The notes under the pieces: model-generated | What the model was told of the DNA's origin: nothing | The model's database searches: none | Seen by the model: only the letters and a program-made list of their open reading frames with translations | In this document: piece by piece, positions 53,234-61,360 of the stretch | Layout of the letters: each line of letters opens with the position of its first letter | Numbering within the stretch: the first letter of the stretch is position 1 | Program-made: the position numbers and the translations under genes | Source: Micromonospora sp. WMMA1363 | GTDB lineage: Bacteria; Actinomycetota; Actinomycetes; Mycobacteriales; Micromonosporaceae | Assembly (NCBI RefSeq): GCF_030345795.1 | Contig: NZ_JAUALB010000001.1 | Span: 4,518,001-4,582,000, forward strand | Direction of reading: 5' to 3' | DNA: 64,000 nucleotides

Positions 53234-55005
53234 CCGCGGCGACCTGGGCAAAGGCACTGACCCGCTCCGGCCTGACCCCGTACCGGCTCGACGGGCAGCG
53301 CGGCACCCGCTCCCGCTCACGCAGGGCCGCCGGCGGTGCCGCACCCACCAACGGTGTCACCGACCGGCTCACCGGGTTCCTCGCCGCGCCGTCCGAGCCC
53401 GGCGGCCTCGACGAGGAGGAGCTGCGCGGCTGGTGCGTCGACATCGTCCGGCTCGCCCGCCGCAACGGCTACCTGGCCAGCACCGCCGACGCGATCGCCG
53501 TCCACGAAACCGCGATCCTCCTGGCCGGGCTGCGTCACCGGGCCCGCCCCACCCCGTACGACTTCGCCGACGCCGCGGTCACCTGCATCGAGAAGGACAC
53601 GGTCCCCGGACGGCGGGACATTCGCCGGCTCTGCGAGATCCTGCTCGGCGGCGACCGGGTCGGTCAGGTCGGCTACGACGCCCTCCCGCCGCTGGCCCGC
53701 GACGTCCTCGGTCGCCTCCGCCCGCTCGGCTTGGACCTGGAGAAACGCGCCGTCCAGCGGGCCCTGGTCGACCTGCGGGCCGCCCCCCGGCTGGCGGCCT
53801 GCTCCGACCTGCTGTGGATGCTGCGGCACCTGCTTCCACCGGACGCGGTTCGCCCGATCATGGGAGAGCGACGGTTGGGACACCGCTCCATCCAGGAGAG
53901 CTGGGACATCGCCCTCGGCCGCAACCAGCGGGCCCTGATCGAGCTGGGCTACGAGGGCGTCACCGTGGAGCAGGTGCTGGAGCAGCGGCTGCGTCGGACG
54001 GTCCGCGGCCCGCAGGCCACCACAGCCGGCGCGCTCACGGCCGTCGAGGACGCCATCCGGCTACTCGACGTCCCCCGCCTGGTGGACGAGCTCGGCGCCC
54101 GGGCCGTCGAGCTGCTCGCCACCGAACGCACCGTCGACGGCGCCCCGGAGGTGCTGCGCCGTATCCGGCGACTGCTGGCCCACTACCGGACCACCACGGC
54201 GGCCTTGCCGCCCTGGTCCGAGGCATTCGTGACGGCCGGGTACGCGCACTACTGCACCCTGCTGCCGACCGCGTTCGTCGACGAACAGACCGGCGTGAGG
54301 CAGGTCGGCGCCATGCTCGACTTCCTGTTCAGCATGGAAGGCCTGGCGCTGTCGCTCGGCTGCGACAGCACGCAGCTCGAACTCGCGATCGCACAGTCCC
54401 ATCCGCAGACTCCCACCAAGGTCGCTTTGCACTGGGCGGCCCGGCACCAGCTGGGCCTGCTACCCCTCGCCGAGCTACGCGCCCGCTGCCACGGTCTGTT
54501 GGCCAACCGGCTGGTGGTGCCGACCTTCCCGCAGTACCTCTCCGGCTTCGTGCAGGCCCTCGACCCGGTGCCCGGGCTGGCACCGTTCGTGGTGGAGCTG
54601 ATGTCGACCGCGTTGGCCCAGCTACCCGACCCGGTCCTGCTGCCCTGGCTGCCCACCCTCGTCACCACGCTGCGCGAGCACGGCCCGGAGCTGGTGCCAC
54701 TGTTGATCCGCGAGGCGGCACACACCTTCCCCGGTACCTTGCCCGCGCTGGACACCTGGGTGCCGCCGTGGGCCGCACCCACGCCGACGCCCACGCCCAC
54801 GGTCGTGCCGGCGGCACCAGTCGTCAGCCTGCTGACCGACCATCCCGAGGCCGTCGACGCGGTCGCCACACTGCTCGGCTGCCCCGGCGGATGGCGGCGA
54901 GACGACGAACCCCGCCACACCGAGGTGGCAGCGCTGCTCACCAAGCACCCCGGCACCGCCACCGCCGTGGCCGGCCTCCTGACCACCAGGTGCGCCACGG
55001 CATGA
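53234..55005 (+). pseudogene. DUF5682-like protein, 3' part
   Basis: Continues from ...APGSVSL across the removed IS701 and one TTAG as AAATWAKALTRSGLTPYRL. It then reads VDIVRLARRNGYLASTADAI, ETAILLAGLRHRARPTPYDF and WDIALGRNQRALIELGYEGV to TGA at 55003-55005; a Pro/Thr-rich linker lies near 54780. The original protein had about 905 residues. In related operons DUF5682 proteins sit with MoxR ATPases and VWA proteins, a chaperone-like system of uncertain purpose; no VWA gene follows here. Confidence 0.7.
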
Positions 55006-55130
55006 GCACCGGGCTGGCCCGAGGGACGCCGTCCCTTCGGCTGGGTGAGCCGGGTTTCCAGACGGTCAGGTCGGCCCGGGCCCAACGCCCATCGGGTACG
55101 CCGCGCTCGGGGCCAGATGAGCAAGCAGGG

Positions 55131-55144
55131 TTGCCGAATGGCAA
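55131..55144. promoter_or_regulatory. Operator candidate TTGCC-gaat-GGCAA
   Basis: Perfect 5-bp inverted repeat, 9 bases before the ATG of the XRE-cupin gene; its position favours autorepression. Confidence 0.5.
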
Positions 55145-55153
55145 ACTGATGCT

Positions 55154-55750
55154 ATGGAGGACGAGTTCGATCGCACCCTCGACGCCGTGGGGCCACGGCT
55201 CAAACGCCTGCGCCTGCGCACCGAGATGACGCTCGCTGACCTGGCCGCACGAACCGGCATCTCGGTGAGCACACTCTCCCGGCTCGAGGCCGGCCTGCGC
55301 CGCCCGACGCTCGAACAGCTGCTGCCACTCGCCAAAGCACACGGCGCGACCCTCGACGAACTCGTCGACGCGCCTCCCACCGGCGACCCACGCATCCACC
55401 TGCGTCCCGTCGCCTGCTCCGACGGGTCGGCAATCATCCCGCTCACCCGACGGCCCGGCGGAATCCAGGCATACAAGTTCGTGCTCCCCGCCAGCGGCGA
55501 CGACACCCCACCCCAGATGCGGACCCATGAAGGTTACGACTGGGTTTACGTCCTCAACGGCACACTTCGTCTCGTCCTGGGCGATCACGACCTGCTTCTC
55601 GGCGCCGGTGAGGCGGCCGAATTCGACACCTGCACACCGCATTGGTTCGGCGCCACCGCGTCCGGCCCCGTCGAGTTCCTCAGCCTCGTCGGCAGACAGG
55701 GCGAACGCGCACACGTCCGCGCCGCGCCCAAAGCAGGCTCGTCCACGTGA
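55154..55750 (+). CDS. XRE-family regulator with C-terminal cupin
   Basis: 198 residues from ATG 55154. Helix-turn-helix at residues 12-66: LKRLRLRTEMTLADLAARTG, ISVSTLSRLEAGLRRPTLEQ. Cupin domain at 105-185: PPQMRTHEGYDWVYVLNGTL, RLVLGDHDLLLGAGEAAEFD, PHWFGATASGPVEFLSLVG. Such regulators usually control a neighbouring oxidoreductase gene and sense its substrate. Downstream (55770 on) only a short decayed frame starting MKQDLTVGADAP remains, so the target may be lost. Confidence 0.88.
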   Translation: MEDEFDRTLDAVGPRLKRLRLRTEMTLADLAARTGISVSTLSRLEAGLRRPTLEQLLPLAKAHGATLDELVDAPPTGDPRIHLRPVACSDGSAIIPLTRRPGGIQAYKFVLPASGDDTPPQMRTHEGYDWVYVLNGTLRLVLGDHDLLLGAGEAAEFDTCTPHWFGATASGPVEFLSLVGRQGERAHVRAAPKAGSST

Positions 55751-56018
55751 TGGAAGGCACCGCACGGCCATGAAGCAAGACTTGACCGTCGGTGCTGACG
55801 CCCCCCGATGTACCGGATGCGGTTCCCCGACGAGGACACCACCAACCTCACCGGACGGCGACCACCCATTTGGAAGGGACAGGAGTCGGCCGGCACGAGA
55901 TCAGTGGGCAGACCTGAGAAGGTGAACGCTGGCCGCTGGTACCCGGACCCTCAGCGCTCCAGCCGGACCCTCAGCGCTCCGGGCTGCCCTGACGGCACGG
56001 TTCGGATGCCGCCACCTG
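55751..56018. other. Decayed stretch with an 18-bp direct repeat
   Basis: No intact gene. A short frame from 55770 (MKQDLTVGADAPRC) might be the start of a lost oxidoreductase. The repeat ccggaccctcagcgctcc occurs at 55943-55960 and 55963-55980, a 20-bp tandem period. Confidence 0.5.
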
Positions 56019-56078
56019 CGACGACCCTTACGAGGGACGACACCATGAGTGGCACGAAGCTATCCGAAATCGCCTTAA
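56019..56078 (+). repeat. Duplicated 5' end of the amine oxidase gene (first copy)
   Basis: The 60 bases 56019-56078 recur at 56171-56230 with one change (agtggc versus agcggc). The unit holds the ribosome-binding region, the ATG and 11 codons (MSGTKLSEIAL). In this upstream copy the frame ends after 12 codons at TGA 56081-56083. Period 152 bp. Confidence 0.9.
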
Positions 56079-56170
56079 AATGACCTCATGTCCCCGGACA
56101 TGAGGCTGGAGGTGCATGGACGAGTCCTCGTCGGACTCGACCAGGAGACCCCTTTCCTGTGAACCCATCC

Positions 56171-56230
56171 CGACGACCCTTACGAGGGACGACACCATGA
56201 GCGGCACGAAGCTATCCGAAATCGCCTTAA
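56171..56230 (+). repeat. Duplicated 5' end of the amine oxidase gene (second copy, used)
   Basis: Second copy of the 60-bp unit, containing the working start at 56197. Confidence 0.9.
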
Positions 56231-57606
56231 GCCGGCGCGGCGTCCTGACCGCGGTCACGGCGGCCGCCGCCGCGCACACCGTCCTGCGGCCGCCGCCGGC
56301 CTCGGCGGCCCGTGCGCGCACCGCCTCCGACGTCATCGTGGTCGGTGCCGGCTTCGCGGGCGTCACCGCAGCCAGGGCGCTGCGGCGCAAAGGGCTGCGC
56401 GTCCGGGTCCTGGAGGCGCGCAACCGGATCGGCGGCCGGACCTGGACCACGACGTTCGAGGGCGAACAGGTCGAGATGGGCGGCATGTGGGTCGACCCGT
56501 TGCAGACCCACGTGTGGCGGGAGATCGAAAACCAGGGCATCGGGATCGTCGCCGACCCGGCGGCCGATCGGGCGCTGTTCCCGACCGCCACCGGGTTCGG
56601 GTATTTCAGCCCCGAGGAGGCGTTCGGCCGGCAGGGCGCGCTGCTCACCCGGTTCTCCGAGCGGGCCCGGGAGCTGTTCCCGGACGCGGCGAACCCACTG
56701 GCTCGGGCCGACCTGCTGCACCACGTCGACCCCCAGAGCATCCGGGACCGCCTCGACGCCATGTGCCTGTCCGCCCTGGACGAGAAGTGGCTCACCGGCG
56801 CGACCGGCAGGCTCGGCGGGGGATCAGACCGCGGCGCGTACACGCAGTTCCTGCACTTGTGGGCGCTGTGTAACCACAACGCCGACCAGTACTACGGCAT
56901 CAACACCTACCGGCCGGCAAGCGGCATGACCGGCCTCGCGCGGGCCATCCTGACCGAGGCGGCAGCCGACGTGCGGCTCAACTCGCCGGTCCGGTCCATC
57001 ATCGACACCGGCCGGGAGGTGATCGTCCGCACCCGGACCGGCGCGTCGTACACGGCCGCGTCGGTCGTGGTGGCTGTCCCGGTGAACGTCTGGAACACCA
57101 TCGAGTTCGGCCCGGCTCTCACGCCGGAACGGCGGCGCGCGTCGAGCCAGACCTTCGGCGTGCCCACCGCGCACAAGCTGTGGCTGCGGCTGCGGACCTC
57201 GCTCGGCAACACCTACGTGCACACGCCCGAGGGCTACCCCGTCGACACCCTTGTGCCGATCAAGCAGCTTGCGGACAGCCAGCTGATGGTCGGGTTCAGC
57301 GGCGACAAGCGGCTCGACGTCAACGACGTGGCGCAGGTCGAACGGGCCGTACGGCTGGTCGTGCCGGACGCGACGGTGCTCGCCGTCCGGGGCCAGAGCT
57401 GGGGTGCGGACCCGCACGCGCTGGGCGGCTGGTCGTTCCGCCAACCCGGCCAGTTGACCGGGTTGCTGAACGCCGTCCAGCTCCCGCAAGGCCGGATCTC
57501 GTTCGCCACCAGCGACATCGCCAGCGGTTGGAGCGGCCACGTGGACGGGGCGATGGAGTCCGGGCTGCGCGCGGCCGAACAGGTGGCGCGCTACGCGACG
57601 AGGTGA
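56197..57606 (+). CDS. Tat-exported flavin monoamine oxidase-like protein
   Basis: 469 residues from ATG 56197 (GAGGG 9 bases upstream). Twin-arginine signal LSRRGVLTAVTAAAAAHTV (residues 11-30). FAD-binding: ASDVIVVGAGFAGVTAARAL, RVLEARNRIGGRTWTT, then EMGGMWVDPLQTHVWREI. The C-terminal FAD motif is in HALGGWSFRQPG and SDIASGWSGHVDGAMESGLR. It belongs to the amine oxidase superfamily; a secreted enzyme acting on amines or amino acids is likely. Upstream, a 152-bp tandem duplication has repeated its leader. Confidence 0.87.
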   Translation: MSGTKLSEIALSRRGVLTAVTAAAAAHTVLRPPPASAARARTASDVIVVGAGFAGVTAARALRRKGLRVRVLEARNRIGGRTWTTTFEGEQVEMGGMWVDPLQTHVWREIENQGIGIVADPAADRALFPTATGFGYFSPEEAFGRQGALLTRFSERARELFPDAANPLARADLLHHVDPQSIRDRLDAMCLSALDEKWLTGATGRLGGGSDRGAYTQFLHLWALCNHNADQYYGINTYRPASGMTGLARAILTEAAADVRLNSPVRSIIDTGREVIVRTRTGASYTAASVVVAVPVNVWNTIEFGPALTPERRRASSQTFGVPTAHKLWLRLRTSLGNTYVHTPEGYPVDTLVPIKQLADSQLMVGFSGDKRLDVNDVAQVERAVRLVVPDATVLAVRGQSWGADPHALGGWSFRQPGQLTGLLNAVQLPQGRISFATSDIASGWSGHVDGAMESGLRAAEQVARYATR

Positions 57607-57649
57607 CCCCTCCGGCCGGCCCCGCCCCTGCCGACGCATCGCGAGGAGC

Positions 57650-57730
57650 AGTGGAACTCGACTACGTGGTGGGGGCGGGACCGGCCGGGTGCGCGGTGGC
57701 CACGGCCGAGTGCCGGTACGTCGCCGTCAA
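57650..57730 (+). pseudogene. N-terminal scrap of a GMC/FAD-dependent oxidoreductase
   Basis: GTG 57650 with GAGGAG upstream reads ELDYVVGAGPAGCAVATAE, a typical first 20 residues of GMC oxidoreductases (GxGxAGC). Homology stops near 57710 and nothing else of the family follows. Confidence 0.55.
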
Positions 57731-57804
57731 CCCACCGGCGTGGCCGCGGCCGCGAAGGCCGGCGGTGGACAGGTCGTTGCTGTCCTTCTGTTTCCGATAC
57801 CCAC

Positions 57805-58641
57805 CTACGTGGGTGCGTCGAGGATCGGGATCAGTTGTTCCTCCTCGTAATCGAGGTGGCGTTCGAGTTCCGTGGCGAGTCGGTCGACCTCGGCCTGCAG
57901 CGTGGCCCTGTCGAGGTCCGGGGCGTCGAGGACCCGTCGCAGGTGGGCGAGCAGGACGGCGATCGCCTCGTGCTCGGCCCGCAACCGGTCCAGCACTGGC
58001 GCAAGGTCGGGCCGCCGGTGGCCGACGCCGGCGAACATGACCTCGTCCTCGTTTGTGTGGTGGCCGGAGAGGCCGGTGCACAGGGTCAGGCAGTTCACCC
58101 GCAGCTGGGCCCCGAGTATCGGACCCGACTTCGCGACCTCGTCGCGGATCAGCCCCAGTTCCCGACGGAACGCCCCATGGACCAGCTCGAGTGCATCACC
58201 CATCGAGCTTGCGTTCATCCGTGGCGGACCGGGGATCGCCGTAAGGGCCACCACCGGTAGAACCCGGCTCGTCTTGGCCTGGTACTCCGCCCATCCAGGG
58301 TCAGCCTCGACAGCCCGAGCGAATGCCCGGTCACGTTCCCCACCCGTGAGCAACGTGGCTTCCGCCTCGTATGTGAAGGCGCCGTCCTCAACGGTGACGA
58401 CCGGATCGGCGACCAGGTTGTGGTACCAGTCCGGATCTCGGGGTGCGCCGCCCGCCGAAGCGATGATGAGGACCCGGCCACCCCCGTCGGGCAGGTATCC
58501 GATTGGGGCGGTGTGCGGCCGGCCCGACCGGGTGCCGGTGGTGGTCAGCAGGAGCAGTCGGGCACCCTCGAACCAACCGCCGACTCGGCCCTTGTTGGCA
58601 CGGAACTCGTTGATGACACGTGTATTGAGATCGTTCGGCAT
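57805..58641 (-). CDS. DDN-type F420-dependent nitroreductase fused to a hemerythrin domain
   Basis: 278 residues from ATG 58641 (MPNDLNTRVINEFRANKGRV). Residues 1-137 form the deazaflavin-dependent nitroreductase split barrel: LLLLTTTGTRSGRPHTAPIG, YLPDGGGRVLIIASAGG, PDWYHNLVADPVVTVEDG. Residues 145-278 form a hemerythrin HHE bundle with His/Glu ligands in ELVHGAFRREL, GHHTNEDEVMFAG, RAEHEAIAVLLAHLRRV and ELERHLDYEEEQLIP. Each half is complete, so this is a true fusion linking F420H2 chemistry to a di-iron O2/NO-binding module. Confidence 0.88.
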   Translation of the reverse strand: MPNDLNTRVINEFRANKGRVGGWFEGARLLLLTTTGTRSGRPHTAPIGYLPDGGGRVLIIASAGGAPRDPDWYHNLVADPVVTVEDGAFTYEAEATLLTGGERDRAFARAVEADPGWAEYQAKTSRVLPVVALTAIPGPPRMNASSMGDALELVHGAFRRELGLIRDEVAKSGPILGAQLRVNCLTLCTGLSGHHTNEDEVMFAGVGHRRPDLAPVLDRLRAEHEAIAVLLAHLRRVLDAPDLDRATLQAEVDRLATELERHLDYEEEQLIPILDAPT

Positions 58642-59155
58642 GCACAGCTTTCTGTGTGACGGGACCCCGCGAACCGAGCACGGCGCGAAGAGCGCGCCGC
58701 GGCTACCCGGCTGCGGAGAGAAACTGGGGTGGCGACAGCCAGGAGAAATGACATTCGAAAAAGGGAGGGGCGCGGGCAATAGGCGGCGGTCGAGGCCGCC
58801 CGGCGGTCACGCGCTAGCCGGGTGCCTCACTCGGTAATGGCCCACGGCCGACCCGGCAGTCACGAGAAGCACCTTAGCCGGAATGCCCCGGCACGGACAA
58901 GACCGCCCGGGCGGCCCGCGAAACAGGGCGCGATCCTTGCGGGCGACGGGGTCGTTCCGCCCCAGATACACGGGATAGACGAGTTCAGCGATTTTGCGAG
59001 TCTCGCCCGGCGCGATCGCAGGTGGAACGCGACGACGTCGGCCTCGGAGACAGGCCGATCTTCACCGCCGCGTCGCTCCCGAGCACCTGGCAGTCGGATC
59101 AACGGACGCGAACACCGGGTGCAACACCATCCCGTCCAGCTGACCCGAAGGTACG
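58642..59155. other. Gene-free stretch before the SARP regulator
   Basis: About 510 bp holding promoters for the divergent DDN-hemerythrin gene and the SARP gene. I see no intact coding frame or clear palindrome. Confidence 0.4.
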
Positions 59156-59305
59156 AGCGGGGCGAACTCGCTGGGGCACTGGCTGCGGACCCACCGCATC
59201 AACGCTCACCTGAGCCAACACGACCTGGCCGAACGGGCGAGCATCAGCGTCCGCGCACTCAGGGACATCGAGCAGGATCGGGTCCGGCGACCGCGTGAGG
59301 CGTCC

Positions 59306-61360
59306 TTGCGGCGGCTGGCCGCCGCTGTCGGTTTGCCACCGGCGATTCAGGTCACCAGGGCACACGCCGGTGACGATGAATCCTCTACCGCGATGCTCGG
59401 CCCCCTGTCGGTGCGCCGCGCCGGCGTCGACCAACGCCCCGCCTCGGCGACACTGTGCCGGTTCCTGACGGTGCTCGCGCTCCACCATCCGGCCGCGGTA
59501 AGCCGCGACGCGCTCGTCGAGGCGCTCTGGCCGGACGGGCCGCCGAAGAGCTGCCACAGCCTGCTGCACGTCTACCTCCGGCAGTTCCTGGAACCGGGCC
59601 GGCAGCGCGGGGAGCCCTCGCGTGCCATCCTGTCGGCTCCGGGCGGTTTCGCGCTCGGTGTCAAACGCCACCAACTCGACCTCGGCCGGTTCGACGACCT
59701 GCTCGATGCGGCCCGCCAGGCCCACTCCGAGGGTGACCTGTCCAGGACGGCCGGACTCGCCAGCGAGGCGCTGCGATACTGGCGCGGCCCGCGGCCCGCC
59801 GACGCGGACCCCGCGGTGCGTGGCGTGCCGGCAGCAGTCGCGGCACATAAACGCAGGGTCGCCGCGGCGCTTCTACACGCCGACATGGCCCTTGCCCTCG
59901 GTCGGTTCCGTGACGCGGTAGGCACGCTGCGGGGGTTCGTCCAGGACGAGCCGCTCCACGAGGGCCTGCACGCCCGGCTGATGGTGGCCCTGGCCTCCAG
60001 TGGGGAACAGGCAGCCGCGCTCGGCCTCTATGGCGAGGTGCAGGCCCGCCTGGACGAGGAGCTTGGGATCGAGCCCGGGCCGGAGCTGCGTGAGACCTAC
60101 CTGCGGGTATTGCGGCAGGAGCTTCCCCCGCCAGCGGATACGGACCTGCCGGTCGCGCCAGCGCCGGCGCAATCCAGACCGTTAGCGGCCCGCGCCGTGC
60201 CCGCGCAGCTGCCGGCCCAGGTCACCGGGTACGTCGGGCGCGAACGCCAACTCCGCCAACTTGACGAGCCGCTCGCCGACAAGCACGGTGCGCACAGCCC
60301 GTTGACCGTGTCGACCGTCGTCGGGCCTGCCGGGGTCGGGAAGACCGCCCTCGCCGTGCATTGGGCGCACCGGGCCCGGGACCGGTTCCCCGACGGTCAG
60401 CTCTTCGTTGACCTGCGAGGCAACGCCTCGGTGCCGCCGCTGCGTCCCCTGGACGCCCTGACCCAGATCCTACGGGCGCTCGGGGTCTCCAACGACGCGA
60501 TACCCGATAATCTCGATGAAGCCGCCGCCATGTTCCGCAGCCTCGTCGCCAAGCGGCGGATCCTGATGGTTTTGGACAACGCCGGGAGCGTAGAGCAGGT
60601 GCGCCCGCTGTTTCCCGGAGGACCGGGTTGTCACGTCCTGATAACCAGCCGCAGCCGGCTCTCCGGTCTAGTCGCGCGGGAGGGCGCCCGTCCCTTGACA
60701 CTCGACGTCCTCAGCCCGGACGAGGCGCACACGCTGCTCAGCCACATCCTCGGACCGCGTGCGACGGCCGAACCGCGGGCCGTGTCGACACTCGCGAGGC
60801 TGTGCGCCTGGCTGCCGCTCGCCATCCGGATCGCCGCCGCCAACGTCGTCACCGGCGGCTATGACAGCGTCTCAGCCTACTGCCATGACCTGCACACCGA
60901 TGGCGTCCTCCATGGACTGTCAGCGGAGGGTGACGAGAAGTCCGCCGTGCGTGCCGCGTTCGATCAGTCCTACCTGACGCAGGACCCAGCGCACCAGCGG
61001 ATGTTCCGCTTGCTCAGCCTCATGCCGGGCACGGACGTCACGGTGCCCGCGGCGGCCACGCTGGCGGGGATCGCGCCGGCTGAAGCGGCCCGCCTGCTGC
61101 GCCGCCTCGCCGAGACGCACGTCGTCGACGAACGCACACCGGGCAGGTTCTCCATGCACGACCTGCTCCGTAGGTACGCGGAGGAGCACGCCCACGCCAC
61201 CGATTCGCCGGCCGACCGGCTCGCGGCGCGGCGGCGCCTGCTTGAGTGGTACGTCGGCACGGTCGAGCAGGTGGCACGGCTGCTCTATCCCGACTCGGGT
61301 GTACCCGAAGGACGAAGAAGCAGAAAGCCTGACCTGCGTTCCCACAGTCAGGTCCTATGA
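59306..61360 (+). CDS. SARP/AfsR-type regulator with NB-ARC domain, damaged at both ends
   Basis: 684 residues from TTG 59306, but homology extends upstream in the same frame: LGHWLRTHRINAHLSQHDLA, ERASISVRALRDIEQDRVRR (59171-59300), an XRE helix-turn-helix, with a stop at 59141 and no ATG/GTG/TTG between. Then a winged-helix and BTAD (SRDALVEALWPDGPPKSCHS, LGLYGEVQARLDEELGIEPG), and NB-ARC: Walker A TVVGPAGVGKTALAVHWAH, Walker B RRILMVLDNAG, CHVLITSRSRLSGL, CAWLPLAIRIAAANV. The TPR domain that normally follows is replaced after LLYPDSG by an unrelated tail. Such regulators switch on antibiotic clusters; this one faces the NRPS gene but is likely impaired. Confidence 0.75.
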   Translation: MRRLAAAVGLPPAIQVTRAHAGDDESSTAMLGPLSVRRAGVDQRPASATLCRFLTVLALHHPAAVSRDALVEALWPDGPPKSCHSLLHVYLRQFLEPGRQRGEPSRAILSAPGGFALGVKRHQLDLGRFDDLLDAARQAHSEGDLSRTAGLASEALRYWRGPRPADADPAVRGVPAAVAAHKRRVAAALLHADMALALGRFRDAVGTLRGFVQDEPLHEGLHARLMVALASSGEQAAALGLYGEVQARLDEELGIEPGPELRETYLRVLRQELPPPADTDLPVAPAPAQSRPLAARAVPAQLPAQVTGYVGRERQLRQLDEPLADKHGAHSPLTVSTVVGPAGVGKTALAVHWAHRARDRFPDGQLFVDLRGNASVPPLRPLDALTQILRALGVSNDAIPDNLDEAAAMFRSLVAKRRILMVLDNAGSVEQVRPLFPGGPGCHVLITSRSRLSGLVAREGARPLTLDVLSPDEAHTLLSHILGPRATAEPRAVSTLARLCAWLPLAIRIAAANVVTGGYDSVSAYCHDLHTDGVLHGLSAEGDEKSAVRAAFDQSYLTQDPAHQRMFRLLSLMPGTDVTVPAAATLAGIAPAEAARLLRRLAETHVVDERTPGRFSMHDLLRRYAEEHAHATDSPADRLAARRRLLEWYVGTVEQVARLLYPDSGVPEGRRSRKPDLRSHSQVL
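61328..61352. terminator. Weak hairpin between convergent SARP and NRPS-MFS genes
   Basis: cctgac (61328-61333) and gtcagg (61347-61352), 6-bp stem with a 13-base loop, inside the last SARP codons. Possible shared terminator. Confidence 0.35.

Noticed and set aside
55945..55980. 18-bp tandem repeat as an operator array
   Set aside because: Only two copies, not palindromic, and next to a larger slippage duplication; better explained as local duplication.
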